In this document: in pieces, positions 10,802 to 19,355 of the stretch
Layout of the letters: the number at the start of each line of letters is the position of its first letter
Position numbering within the stretch: position 1 is the stretch's first letter
Source: Methanothermobacter sp.
GTDB lineage: Archaea; Methanobacteriota; Methanobacteria; Methanobacteriales; Methanothermobacteraceae
DNA length: 64,000 nucleotides
NCBI RefSeq assembly: GCF_030055435.1
Contig: NZ_JASFYG010000003.1
Location: 217,671 to 281,670, forward strand
Direction: 5' to 3'
The notes under the pieces: model-generated
What the model saw: only the letters and a program-made list of their open reading frames with translations
Told to the model about the DNA's origin: nothing
Databases searched by the model: none
Made by a program: the position numbers and the translations under genes

Positions 10802-12477
10802 TGGTTTTCACCGTCTCCTTCAAGGTCATGCTGCCTGATCTCAACACGCCTTATCTTACCACTAATGGTCTTTGGTAGTTCATCAACAAATTCAACTATT
10901 CTGGGGTACTTGTAGGGTGCGGTCACCCTTTTCACGTGTTCCTGTATCTCCTTTTTCAGTTCCTCTGATGGTTCATATCCTTTTGCAAGCACCACGGTTG
11001 CCTTGACAACCTGTCCCCTTATGGGGTCAGGGTAGCCGGTAACTGCACATTCGAGGACCGATGGGTGGGATATGATGGCGCTTTCAACCTCAAAGGGTCC
11101 TATACGGTAACCTGAACTCTTTATTATGTCGTCGGTTCTACCGACGAACCACATGTATCCGTCCTCGTCCATCCAGGCTGTATCGCCTGTGTGGTAGTAA
11201 CCGTCGTACCATACCTCTGATGTCTTCTCCGGGTTCCTGTAGTAGCCGTTGAAGAGTCCTATCGGTTTACCATCCTCTGTTTTTATGACTATCTCACCCT
11301 CTTCACCCACATCGACGGGGTCACCGTTCCTGTCCACAAGTTCAACCTGGTAGACTGGTGATGGTTTGCCCATTGAGCCGGGTTTTGGCTCCATCCATGG
11401 GAAGTTTGCTATGCACACAACGCACTCTGTCTGGCCGAAGCCCTCCATGAGCTCCAGGCCTGTGTGTTCCTTGAACCTCTCAAAGACCTCTGGGTTAAGG
11501 GGTTCCCCTGCTGTTACCGCGTATTCTATGCCTGATAGGTCGTAGCGTGAGAGGTCTTCCTTTATGAGGAACCTGTAGATTGTTGGGGGGGCGCAGAAGG
11601 TTGTTATGTCATACTTTTCAAGCTTCTCAAGCATCTTCTCGGGGTCAAAGCGATCATAATCGTAGACAAAGACGGCGCTTCCAGCTATCCACTGTCCGTA
11701 GATTTGCCCCCACATGGCCTTGGCCCAGCCTGTGTCTGCGACCGTGTAGTGGAGGCCGTCTTCCCTGACGTTTTGCCAGTACTTTGCGGTTATTATGTGG
11801 CCGAGTGGATAGGTGTGGTCGTGCTCTATCATCTTGGGCATGCCTGTTGTACCTGATGAGAAGTACACAAGCAGTGTATCCCTTCCACCGGGGCGGTCTT
11901 CAGGGGCCTGGAAGTCCTCCTGGATATTACTGAGTTCCTTCCTTAGGTTTATCCATCCTTCCCTTTCTATGTCACCGACTATGACCCTTTTGACGTCTGC
12001 CCCCAGTTCATTAATGGCACTGTCAAATACATCAGGCACTCCGTCCTCTGCTATGCAGACAACCATTTTTATATCTGCTTCCCTTATACGGTAGATGACG
12101 TCCTTCTCCTTGAGCATGTGTGTGGCTGGTATTGCAATGGCGCCTATCTTGTGAAGTCCCAGGAGGGAGTACCAGAAGTCGTACCTTGCCTTGAGGGTCA
12201 GCATGACAGTATCACCCTTCTCTATACCCTCCCTGGTGAAGAAAGTGGCTGCCCTATCTGAGAATTCCTTGAGTTCACTGAAGGTTATTCTTTTTTCCTC
12301 TCCACTGTCGTTGCACCATAAGATGGCTGTCTTGTCAGGTTCAATCTCTGCGTAGCGGTCAACGACGTCGTATGCAAAGTTGAAGTTTTCAGGTATCTTT
12401 ATCTGGAAATTATCACGGAAATCCTCGTAGGAGTCAAATTCAACACGGTTAACGAATTCATGTATGAGAGCAGTCAT
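10798..12477 (-). CDS. AMP-forming acyl-CoA synthetase (ACSM-like)
   Basis: About 559 residues of the ANL superfamily: an acid plus ATP and CoA gives acyl-CoA. The P-loop is [11 protein letters not shown], the A5-type motif is EGFGQTE, the hinge region contains [14 protein letters not shown], and the C-terminal lysine is in [10 protein letters not shown]. The sequence is of the medium- and branched-chain acyl type rather than acetyl. Its place directly before vorCBA suggests it activates exogenous isobutyrate or 2-methylbutyrate, so that Vor can carboxylate the CoA ester to the 2-oxoacid precursors of Val and Ile. That substrate is inferred. Start ATG 12477 has GAGGTG nearby. Confidence 0.9.
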   Translation of the reverse strand: MTALIHEFVNRVEFDSYEDFRDNFQIKIPENFNFAYDVVDRYAEIEPDKTAILWCNDSGEEKRITFSELKEFSDRAATFFTREGIEKGDTVMLTLKARYDFWYSLLGLHKIGAIAIPATHMLKEKDVIYRIREADIKMVVCIAEDGVPDVFDSAINELGADVKRVIVGDIEREGWINLRKELSNIQEDFQAPEDRPGGRDTLLVYFSSGTTGMPKMIEHDHTYPLGHIITAKYWQNVREDGLHYTVADTGWAKAMWGQIYGQWIAGSAVFVYDYDRFDPEKMLEKLEKYDITTFCAPPTIYRFLIKEDLSRYDLSGIEYAVTAGEPLNPEVFERFKEHTGLELMEGFGQTECVVCIANFPWMEPKPGSMGKPSPVYQVELVDRNGDPVDVGEEGEIVIKTEDGKPIGLFNGYYRNPEKTSEVWYDGYYHTGDTAWMDEDGYMWFVGRTDDIIKSSGYRIGPFEVESAIISHPSVLECAVTGYPDPIRGQVVKATVVLAKGYEPSEELKKEIQEHVKRVTAPYKYPRIVEFVDELPKTISGKIRRVEIRQHDLEGDGENQ

Positions 12478-12487
12478 TGGCACACCT

Positions 12488-13036
12488 CTACATTATTATT
12501 GCAAGGAATCTAGCCCTTTTACCGTCCAGGGCCTCCATAGCATGTTCATATGATGAGTCAAAGAATATGGAGTCCCCCTCATTCAGTATTATCTCATTGT
12601 CGTGTATGTAGAACTTTATGCGCCCCTCCAGGACGTAGTTGAATTCCTGCCCTGGGTGGCTGTTGGTCTTTGGTTTTTCGTCCCGGGGCTCCACTGTAAC
12701 TATGAATGGTTCGGCCTTCTTGTGTATGAATTTCTCTGCCAGGTTCTCATAACGGTACTGTTTCCTCCTCTCAACCTCCACCCCTTTGCCCTTGCGGGTG
12801 ACGGTGAAGATGTGCATCCTTGTCTCCTCACCTGTGAGCAGAAGTCCCATGTCAACGCCCATCTTGTGGGCTATCTCAAAGAGTATGCTTGCCGGGATGT
12901 CCTCCTCGCCGGTCTCATAGCGGCGGTAGGTTTCCACGTCAATGTTCAGGTAACTGGCCATTTCATCTTCCGTGATTTCTGAGAGTTCCCTCAGTTCCCT
13001 TATACGGGAACCAATCTCCTTACTTTTCTCTTTCAT
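12488..13036 (-). CDS. XRE-type HTH regulator with C-terminal cupin domain
   Basis: A 182-residue protein. Residues 8-62 form an XRE helix-turn-helix ([10 protein letters not shown], then [16 protein letters not shown]) and residues about 110-182 a small cupin barrel ([14 protein letters not shown], then [15 protein letters not shown]). This architecture is that of regulators sensing a small molecule in the cupin. It is the first gene of the acyl-CoA synthetase/Vor operon, 10 bp before the synthetase, so it probably controls the operon and itself. A paralogue at 49730 also precedes an acyl-CoA synthetase. Confidence 0.88.
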   Translation of the reverse strand: MKEKSKEIGSRIRELRELSEITEDEMASYLNIDVETYRRYETGEEDIPASILFEIAHKMGVDMGLLLTGEETRMHIFTVTRKGKGVEVERRKQYRYENLAEKFIHKKAEPFIVTVEPRDEKPKTNSHPGQEFNYVLEGRIKFYIHDNEIILNEGDSIFFDSSYEHAMEALDGKRARFLAIIM

Positions 13037-13065
13037 GGTTACACCTCATAAGTGCCAGAAAAAAA

Positions 13066-13080
13066 TAATAATGATTATTA
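13066..13080. promoter_or_regulatory. Palindromic operator candidate in HTH-cupin promoter
   Basis: TAATAAT-G-ATTATTA is a perfect 7-1-7 palindrome about 30-45 bp upstream of the HTH-cupin start. Read on the minus strand, it lies just downstream of an ATATTTATC TATA-like element (about 13083-13091). A protein bound there would block transcription start. It is a plausible autoregulatory site for the HTH-cupin protein, but AT-rich palindromes also arise by chance in archaeal intergenic DNA. Confidence 0.45.
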
Positions 13081-13171
13081 ATGATAAATATCTTCTGACT
13101 TAAATACATTTCTCCTCCTTTAATGATTTAAGTTACACATAATAAAAAATATATGGAAGGGAGGTCTTTTC

Positions 13172-13654
13172 ATGGAGATAAAAAAGGTGAGAATAGAGCC
13201 CCGGGAGGACCTGAACCTGATACTCGGGCAGAGCCACTTCATAAAGACTGTTGAGGACATCTATGAGGCCATTGTGAACACGGTTCCCCAGGCAAAGTTT
13301 GGGGTGGCATTTGCCGAGGCATCCGGGGACTGCCTTGTGAGGCATGCAGGAAATGATGAGGAACTTGAGGAACTTGCAGCAGAGACCATGCTTGAAATTG
13401 GAGCCGGACACTCGTTTCTCGTGTTTCTCAGGGAAGCCTTCCCCATAAACGTGCTGCAGAGGATAAAGGATGTACCTGAGGTTGTTAACATCTACTGTGC
13501 CACTGCAAACCCTGTTGAAGTCATCATCGCCGAGACAGATCAGGGAAGGGGGATCCTGGGAGTCATAGATGGCAGCAGACCTGAGGGCATAGAGGATGAG
13601 GAGGATATCGCCGAGAGAAAGAGGTTCCTCCGCCTTATTGGATACAAGTTTTAG
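13172..13654 (+). CDS. Adenosine-specific kinase family protein
   Basis: A 160-residue protein of the compact archaeal/thermophile family annotated as adenosine-specific kinase. Family-typical stretches include [44 protein letters not shown] and [11 protein letters not shown]. Length matches the family. GGGAGGT lies before the ATG. It is monocistronic between the divergent HTH-cupin operon and an uncharacterised gene. The true reaction in methanogens is not clear. Confidence 0.85.
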   Translation: MEIKKVRIEPREDLNLILGQSHFIKTVEDIYEAIVNTVPQAKFGVAFAEASGDCLVRHAGNDEELEELAAETMLEIGAGHSFLVFLREAFPINVLQRIKDVPEVVNIYCATANPVEVIIAETDQGRGILGVIDGSRPEGIEDEEDIAERKRFLRLIGYKF

Positions 13655-13723
13655 TGAGCCACATAACAGAAGGCCAAAATTATATTAAACACCCCACCCA
13701 ATAATAGTACGGGGGTTGTTTAA

Positions 13724-14050
13724 ATGTCAGATACAGTGGTTTTTGTTAAGGAGAGCGGAAACAAGAATAAGGGCGAAAACATATTTGAAATAAACCAGAA
13801 CAGGGTCCGGATGAAGGAAAAACAGAAGGGTACACTATCAATAACCTTTGAAAGTCCAGATAAGGGGGACATAGAGGCTGCAATGGCATTTTTTGAATCA
13901 ATGACCGACATGGAGCCTCTAACAATGAATATAGCAGATACTGGTGAGGTTAAGGCCTACTTCAAGGGGACAGCACCTTTCAGTCAGACTGAAGAGGAGG
14001 GAATGACGGTCTACACCTACGGTGTGACCATCCAGGAACTCCAGGAGTAA
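13724..14050 (+). CDS. Conserved hypothetical protein
   Basis: A 108-residue soluble acidic protein without signal peptide or membrane segment. It has alternating beta-like stretches (GTLSITFESPD, GEVKAYFKGTAPF, VYTYGVTIQELQE) and resembles a small alpha/beta fold. I do not recognise a functional family. GGGGGT precedes the ATG. The gene is convergent with the AfpA gene, 25 bp apart. Confidence 0.75.
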   Translation: MSDTVVFVKESGNKNKGENIFEINQNRVRMKEKQKGTLSITFESPDKGDIEAAMAFFESMTDMEPLTMNIADTGEVKAYFKGTAPFSQTEEEGMTVYTYGVTIQELQE

Positions 14051-14075
14051 CAATTTAAATCCACCCTTTAAATTT

Positions 14076-14648
14076 TCATTGATCCTTAGGGTAGGTCCAC
14101 TCCTCAAAGATCTTGTAGATTTTGTCAGGGTCACTGAAAACCTCTGTTTTATCCATCCTTGATATCCTCTTCACGTGTTCAACATCCTCCCGGGTTATTT
14201 TGAGTTCCAGTTTCTTACCGTTTGGAAGTGTCGTGATAACCTTCCCTTCACTGTAATCCGATGGCATGATGTAGACAGGGACAGATGCCTTCTGGGCCAT
14301 TATGACGGCATTTGTAACCAGGGTATCCCCTATCCTCAGGGATATCTTGGCTGTGCTGTTGGAGGTGCAGGGAGCCACAAGTATGAAGTCATATTTACCA
14401 AGCTGGACCTGACCGGCAAGGAAGGGTGAATTGGCGTTTATCTCAACCCATTTTCTGTCAAAGCTGGTCTCAAGGTCCCTGTAGAGTCCATAGTACTTGA
14501 CAACCTGGTCACCTGCCTTGGATATGAAGACGTCGATTTTGATACGGTCCCCATATATCTTTTTGATATCCTTCATTATTTCGTAGGTTTCAGTCAGTTT
14601 CTCCCCGGCCCCGGTTATACACCAGGCAACAGTCAGTTTTTCAGTCAT
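14076..14648 (-). CDS. afpA: Archaeoflavoprotein AfpA-like
   Basis: A 190-residue protein of the flavoprotein superfamily (Dfp/UbiX-like fold). The N-terminus VAWCITGAGEKL gives the first beta strand and flavin phosphate loop, and the family motif APCTSNSTAKISLRIGDTLVTNA lies near residues 92-114. AfpA proteins are FMN-containing electron carriers of methanogens and Archaeoglobus, thought to take electrons from ferredoxin. The 249 bp upstream (14649-14897) hold no gene I can support. Confidence 0.85.
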   Translation of the reverse strand: MTEKLTVAWCITGAGEKLTETYEIMKDIKKIYGDRIKIDVFISKAGDQVVKYYGLYRDLETSFDRKWVEINANSPFLAGQVQLGKYDFILVAPCTSNSTAKISLRIGDTLVTNAVIMAQKASVPVYIMPSDYSEGKVITTLPNGKKLELKITREDVEHVKRISRMDKTEVFSDPDKIYKIFEEWTYPKDQ

Positions 14649-14897
14649 GGATCATAATATGTTGGAACTTATTAATCAAATTTGGGTTACAGATGATGAC
14701 ATCCTGACAATATCGACCTCTGATTTGGAGGGTAATTGGGATGATATCACGGCAATCAAAATCTAAAAATAATTGACGGCACCTTAAAAATGGCTTTCTG
14801 GAGCAGAGGTACTTTATTTTTCCAGTACCATCCTGTGTCCAGCTAAGGTCACCCTACTGTAAATTCCAGAGACTAAGAGGCCTTGGATACGCTTACC

Positions 14898-15551
14898 TCA
14901 ATCCACGATCACACCATCAAGTATTCTTATGGTCCTTGAGGCCATTTTGGCCACATGGGGCTCATGGGTGACAACAACAAGGGTAACCCCCTCCTCATCC
15001 TGAAGCTTCTGGAGCATCTGGAGTATGTTTCTGCTTGTCTTTGAGTCAAGTGCCCCCGTAGGTTCGTCTGCAAGGATTATTGACGGGTTATTGGCCAGGG
15101 CCCTGGCAATTGCAACCCTCTGGCGTTCACCACCAGAGAGTTCCGTGGGCTTCCGGTCAGCCTTATCCCCCAGACCCACCTGTTCAAGGAGCTCCATTGC
15201 ACGCTCCTCCATGTTAGCGTGCTTCACAGCAAACATGGGTATCTCAACGTTCTCGAGGGCGGTGAGGCTGGGTATGAGGTTATGCAGCTGGAACACGAAG
15301 CCTATCTCCTCGGCCCTTAAACGGCTCAGGTCTCTCTCCTCTGAGAGATCCCTTCCAGCAACTTTGATGGTGCCTGAGTCAGGGACATCGAGGGCGCCTA
15401 TCATGTTGAGGAGGGTGGATTTACCTGAACCTGATGGCCCCATGATTGAGATGAACTCACCCATCTCAACTTCAAGGTCAACACCATTAAGGGCCCTTAT
15501 CTTACCCCCGTCAAAGCTCTTCTTAAGGTTTCTCACCTCTATGGCCTTCAT
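14898..15551 (-). CDS. ABC transporter ATPase, MacB/LolD type
   Basis: A 217-residue ATPase. Walker A GPSGSGKS is at 38-45, the Q-loop is FVFQLHNLIPSLTA, the signature is LSGGERQRVAIARAL, and Walker B is IILADEPTGALD followed by the H-loop in VVVTHEP. The LolD/MacB subfamily powers extraction or export from the membrane rather than uptake. It starts 8 bp after its permease partner, so the two form an operon. Confidence 0.93.
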   Translation of the reverse strand: MKAIEVRNLKKSFDGGKIRALNGVDLEVEMGEFISIMGPSGSGKSTLLNMIGALDVPDSGTIKVAGRDLSEERDLSRLRAEEIGFVFQLHNLIPSLTALENVEIPMFAVKHANMEERAMELLEQVGLGDKADRKPTELSGGERQRVAIARALANNPSIILADEPTGALDSKTSRNILQMLQKLQDEEGVTLVVVTHEPHVAKMASRTIRILDGVIVD

Positions 15552-15559
15552 GGAACCAC

Positions 15560-16672
15560 CTACTCGTACCTCAGTGCCTCTGTGGGGGCGAGCCGTGATG
15601 CCCGGTAGGCCGGGTAGAGTCCGCCGAGAACACCTACGCTGAAGGCGACTGCAAAGGCCCTCATGAAGATCTCAGGGCTGTACACTGGCTCTATGAATCC
15701 CCTCATTCCAAGCTCAAGGAGCACCTGTATGGCTGCAACACCAAGCACTGAACCCACAATACCTGCGATCACAGTCAGAACCACAGATTCCCCGAGTATC
15801 ATGATGAGAATCCTACGGTCCCTCCAGCCGACTGCCTTCAGCACTCCAATCTCCCTTGTCCTCTCAAATACAGACATTATCATGGTGTTTATAACTCCAA
15901 TTCCACCTATTATTATGGCGAGGAGTGATATGGCCCAGGTTGCTGTGTCTATGGTCTTCAGGCCCTGGTCAACGCTCTGAAGGTCCTCAAGTGAGGCTAT
16001 GGTTGTGAGGTCACTGTAACGTTTCTCGATGCGGTCTGTGACGTCCTCCACCCTTGAATTCCTGGTCATCTTAACGTAGATCATGGTGACCTTACCCTCC
16101 TTATCCTCTATTTTCTGGAGTTTTTTGAGTGAAATAAAGGCTCCTCCGTCCTGCTGCATGTCACCGGATTCAAATATCCCGACGATACGGTACTCACGGT
16201 TCTTTATCTTTATTGTATCACCAACGCCCTTGCCATGGTTCTCTGAGGCCACCTTACCGATTATGACCTCATCTGCATCTGGATCCCTGAGGGCCCTGCC
16301 ATCAGTTATCCTTATCTGGCTCATGTTTATCTTGGCGGGGTCTATACCTATCAGTACAAAGTAGGGGTTGTCGTCAAGGGGCTGTACAGCCATGAGTATT
16401 CCAACCGCGTCCTCAACCCCGCTCACGTTCCGCACCTTATCCACGTATTCCTCATCTATCTTGCTGAAGAACATGTCCGAGACATTGGACTCCACAATCG
16501 TGAAGTCGGCGCCACCCGCCTTGAGGGTGTTCTCTGTTGATGTCTTCAGGCCCTCGGTTATCACGCCGAGGGTTACAATGGTTGCAATTCCAATTGCGAT
16601 ACCTGTTATTGCAAGTAGACTCCTTGCACGGCTTCTGAACGGATTCTTCAGAATGAGTGTTATGAACCTCAT
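15560..16672 (-). CDS. FtsX/MacB-type ABC transporter permease
   Basis: A 370-residue membrane protein. One N-terminal helix (residues about 15-40, after the basic KNPFRSRARS) is followed by a large extracytoplasmic MacB periplasmic-core-like domain (about 45-240). Three C-terminal helices of the FtsX domain follow (ISLLAIIIGGIGVINTMIMS, then TREIGVLKAVG and ALGGLYPAYRASRLAPTEALR-like ending). It pairs with the ATPase immediately downstream. The substrate is unknown; related archaeal systems export lipoproteins, peptides or antibiotics. Confidence 0.92.
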   Translation of the reverse strand: MRFITLILKNPFRSRARSLLAITGIAIGIATIVTLGVITEGLKTSTENTLKAGGADFTIVESNVSDMFFSKIDEEYVDKVRNVSGVEDAVGILMAVQPLDDNPYFVLIGIDPAKINMSQIRITDGRALRDPDADEVIIGKVASENHGKGVGDTIKIKNREYRIVGIFESGDMQQDGGAFISLKKLQKIEDKEGKVTMIYVKMTRNSRVEDVTDRIEKRYSDLTTIASLEDLQSVDQGLKTIDTATWAISLLAIIIGGIGVINTMIMSVFERTREIGVLKAVGWRDRRILIMILGESVVLTVIAGIVGSVLGVAAIQVLLELGMRGFIEPVYSPEIFMRAFAVAFSVGVLGGLYPAYRASRLAPTEALRYE

Positions 16673-16799
16673 GTTTAGGTATATGAATCCGAACCTTAAT
16701 AATGTTGACTAATCCAAAAATAAATAATTTGAGGGGTTTCAGGACACTTTTTCTGCTTTCAGGGATCAAAATGGCAAATATTAAAAAATAGGTGGATTT

Positions 16800-17198
16800 T
16801 CAGGACATCTTGCCTGCCCTTAGAACCTCAAATGCGTCCAGGTCCACAGTGCCTATGGTGCTGTAACATTCAGCCTCTGGCATCTTCTCAAGATCTTCCA
16901 GGCTTATGTACTTCATTTTATCAAGGCCACGGACAAAGTACTTGAACTGGGATCCAAGCCTCTCCTTCAACCTGTAACCCTTTCCAATGTTTATGAAGTA
17001 CCTTCTTTTCACCTCATATTCGCCGGTGAGCTCATGGATTCTGCTAAGGAGCCTCCTTGTGGGGTGCCTGTAGGTGCCGTTCTCCATCGCTATTACAATG
17101 TCCACAGGGACACCGAGTTCATCTGCAAGTTCCCTCTGGGTTTTGCCCTCACTGATCCTGTAACCCAGCACAAGGAATTTCAGTTCATCTTCACTCAT
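16800..17198 (-). CDS. HTH transcriptional regulator, XRE-like
   Basis: A 132-residue protein whose first 60 residues form an XRE-type helix-turn-helix (KTQRELADELGVPVDIVIAMENG). The rest is a short unrecognised domain ending in EVLRAGKMS. The ATG follows GGTGGAA. It is divergent from the nfeD/stomatin pair, across a 225-bp AT-rich region with strong palindromes, so it may regulate itself or those genes. Confidence 0.75.
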   Translation of the reverse strand: MSEDELKFLVLGYRISEGKTQRELADELGVPVDIVIAMENGTYRHPTRRLLSRIHELTGEYEVKRRYFINIGKGYRLKERLGSQFKYFVRGLDKMKYISLEDLEKMPEAECYSTIGTVDLDAFEVLRAGKMS

Positions 17199-17264
17199 AA
17201 TTCCACCTCCGTTGAATTATATTATGAGATCCAGCTTATAAATACTTTTTCATAAAAAAATATT

Positions 17265-17306
17265 ATTGAAATTTCAATTAAGTGAATAAATATAATAATT
17301 ATATTT
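17265..17306. promoter_or_regulatory. Two palindromes in divergent promoter region
   Basis: Within the 225 bp between the divergent HTH gene and nfeD are a perfect 14-bp palindrome ATTGAAATTTCAAT (17265-17278) and a 9-1-9 palindrome AAATATAAT-A-ATTATATTT (17288-17306). They lie about 70-110 bp upstream of the HTH start. Either could bind a dimeric regulator, the adjacent XRE protein being the obvious candidate. Confidence 0.4.
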
Positions 17307-17423
17307 AAAATTATATTATAAATGATTATATCCATTACTGTGACAATATTATAATAATTGAATAACACTGGGTAACAGTAAATAATATAAACATGGAGTA
17401 GATTATTAACTGGTGGTGGGATC

Positions 17424-17846
17424 ATGGGACCTGGGTCATGGGTGATAATAGCCGCCATATGCCTCATAGGCGAAATGCTGACGGCGGGATTCTTTCTTCT
17501 CTGGTTCGCCTTCGGGGCACTGGCAGCAGCGGCACTTGGATATATTGGATTCGATACAACGGCACAGTTTGTTACATTCATCGTTGTTTCAGTTATCCTC
17601 CTTGCTATTTCAAGGCCATTCGCCGCGCGCATAACCGGAGAACCATCAAAGAAGGCGGCGGCAGATAGACTCATAGGAAGAGAGGGAACCGTGACAGAGG
17701 CAATCACACCCCAAAGCTCTGGTCTTGTGAGGGTCGACGGTGAAACCTGGAGGGCAAGGTCAGACGCGGCTCTTAAAGAGGGTGACCTTGTGAAGGTGAA
17801 GGCAATTGAGGGAGTTAAACTCGTCGTTGAAAAAGTGGAGGAATGA
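17424..17846 (+). CDS. nfeD: NfeD-family membrane protein
   Basis: A 140-residue protein with two to three hydrophobic segments in residues 5-65 and a C-terminal OB-fold domain ([12 protein letters not shown], then [16 protein letters not shown] and [17 protein letters not shown]). Short NfeD proteins partner with stomatin/SPFH proteins in membrane microdomains. The stomatin gene begins 3 bp after the stop. GGTGGTGG lies upstream of the ATG. Confidence 0.92.
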   Translation: MGPGSWVIIAAICLIGEMLTAGFFLLWFAFGALAAAALGYIGFDTTAQFVTFIVVSVILLAISRPFAARITGEPSKKAAADRLIGREGTVTEAITPQSSGLVRVDGETWRARSDAALKEGDLVKVKAIEGVKLVVEKVEE

Positions 17847-17849
17847 AAG

Positions 17850-18830
17850 ATGCTTCTTGAAATAATAATTGTACTCGTACTCCTTGTACTGGCGTTCAAG
17901 AGCCTGAAAATACTCAGACCCTACGAAAAGGGTGTTGTTGAAAGGCTCGGTAAATATCAGAGGACAGTCGAAAGCGGCCTTGTGGTTATAATACCCTTCA
18001 TAGAGGCCATAAAGAAGGTTGACATGAGGGAGCAGGTGGTTGATGTACCACCACAGGAGGTCATAACCAAGGACAACACAGTCGTTGTGGTGGACTGTGT
18101 CATCTTCTATGAGGTGGTTGACCCCTTCAATGCAGTCTACAACGTGGTTGACTTCTACCAGGCCATAACCAAACTGGCCCAGACGAACCTCAGGAACATA
18201 ATAGGGGACCTTGAACTGGACCAGACCCTCACATCAAGGGAGATGATAAACACTCAGCTCCGTGAGGTCCTAGATGAGGCCACAGACAAGTGGGGTACCA
18301 GGGTTGTACGTGTTGAGATACAGCGCATAGAGCCACCGGGAGACATAGTTGAGGCCATGTCAAAGCAGATGAAGGCCGAACGTATGAAGAGGGCCGCAAT
18401 CCTTGAGGCAGAGGGTTACAAGCAGTCAGAGATAAAGAGGGCTGAGGGTGATAAACAGGCAGCCATTCTCGAAGCTGAGGGTAAGGCAGAGGCCATAAAG
18501 AAGGTTGCAGACGCCAACAAGTACCGGGAGATAGCCATAGCAGAGGGTCAGGCCAAGGCCATACTCTCGATTTTCAGGGCAATGCACGAGGGGGACCCGA
18601 CGAATGATATAATAGCACTCAAGTACCTTGAGGCCCTTGAGAAGGTTGCCGATGGAAGGGCCACAAAGATACTTCTCCCTGTGGAGGCCACAGGTATTCT
18701 GGGTTCAATCGCAGGGATCTCAGAGATGCTCTCTGACACCTCAAGGGCATCTGAAAAAACATGTAAAGAATCTGAGACATCAGAAGCAGATAAAAAACAT
18801 AAATCCCCGGAATTTCAGGAAAAACAGTGA
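17850..18830 (+). CDS. SPFH/stomatin-like protein
   Basis: A 326-residue protein with an N-terminal membrane hairpin ([15 protein letters not shown]). The Band 7 domain contains [21 protein letters not shown] and [13 protein letters not shown], and a long Ala/Glu-rich coiled coil ([20 protein letters not shown], about 190-235) follows. The tail of about 45 residues is charged and low-complexity. Stomatins oligomerise on the cytoplasmic face and organise membrane proteases and lipids. It is co-transcribed with nfeD. Confidence 0.94.
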   Translation: MLLEIIIVLVLLVLAFKSLKILRPYEKGVVERLGKYQRTVESGLVVIIPFIEAIKKVDMREQVVDVPPQEVITKDNTVVVVDCVIFYEVVDPFNAVYNVVDFYQAITKLAQTNLRNIIGDLELDQTLTSREMINTQLREVLDEATDKWGTRVVRVEIQRIEPPGDIVEAMSKQMKAERMKRAAILEAEGYKQSEIKRAEGDKQAAILEAEGKAEAIKKVADANKYREIAIAEGQAKAILSIFRAMHEGDPTNDIIALKYLEALEKVADGRATKILLPVEATGILGSIAGISEMLSDTSRASEKTCKESETSEADKKHKSPEFQEKQ

Positions 18831-18909
18831 ATAATCACCTTTTATTTTTCAGCTGGTGTTAGTTATAAATATCAAGCTGAACATAGATAAGATGCGGGAG
18901 GTGTAAGGT

Positions 18910-19233
18910 ATGAAAGAGGATGTTTTCTATGGAAAGGGCATGGTCCATGTGAAGGAGGACTATCCTGACATCTATGAGGCAGTTGTTAAACTCAACGAGG
19001 CCGCCTACACAGGGAAGGTTCTTGACTACAAGACACAGAAACTCATAGCCCTCGGGATAACAGCTGCAAACTCAGATGACCGCGCAGTTAAAAAGCAGAT
19101 ACAGAGTGCCATAAATGAATTTGGTGTTACAAGGGATGAGATTGTTGACGTTCTCCGTGTTGTTCTCCTCACATCAGGTAACCCGCCCTTTGTGAAGGCA
19201 ATGAGGATACTTTATGAGGTCCTTGGGGACTGA
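18910..19233 (+). CDS. Carboxymuconolactone decarboxylase-like (AhpD fold) protein
   Basis: A 107-residue all-alpha protein of the CMD/AhpD fold (VKLNEAAYTGKVLDYKTQKLIALGITAAN). It lacks the CxxC pair of peroxidase-coupled AhpD proteins, so a redox role is unlikely; related small archaeal proteins have no assigned function. GGAGGTG lies about 10 nt before the ATG. Its stop codon opens a hairpin shared with the convergent beta-helix gene. Confidence 0.8.
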   Translation: MKEDVFYGKGMVHVKEDYPDIYEAVVKLNEAAYTGKVLDYKTQKLIALGITAANSDDRAVKKQIQSAINEFGVTRDEIVDVLRVVLLTSGNPPFVKAMRILYEVLGD

Positions 19234-19280
19234 TTAAATTCTTTTTTTAAATTAAGGTATTTAGTTTTTTAATTAATCAG
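19230..19280. terminator. Convergent terminator hairpin
   Basis: CTGATTAA (19230-19237) and TTAATCAG (19273-19280) are perfect 8-bp inverted arms around an AT-rich loop with runs of seven and six T. The element lies between convergent genes and begins in the stop codon of the left gene. T-runs suit archaeal termination on the plus strand. Confidence 0.45.
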
Positions 19281-19355
19281 ATCTTGAAAATCACCTTTTG
19301 CAAAATATAATAGAGATAAGTATTCTTAAATTAAAAATAGAAAAGAAGTATTTTT

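Noticed and set aside
14691-14735. ATGATGA and CTGA boxes upstream of afpA suggesting a C/D guide RNA
   Set aside because: Only 4 nt separate the C-like box from the first CTGA, and no C'/D pair follows with normal spacing.
17222-17899. 225-codon minus-strand frame across the nfeD promoter and gene
   Set aside because: It has Ser/Thr/Ile-rich low-complexity composition, overlaps a clear gene, and runs into AT-rich noncoding DNA.
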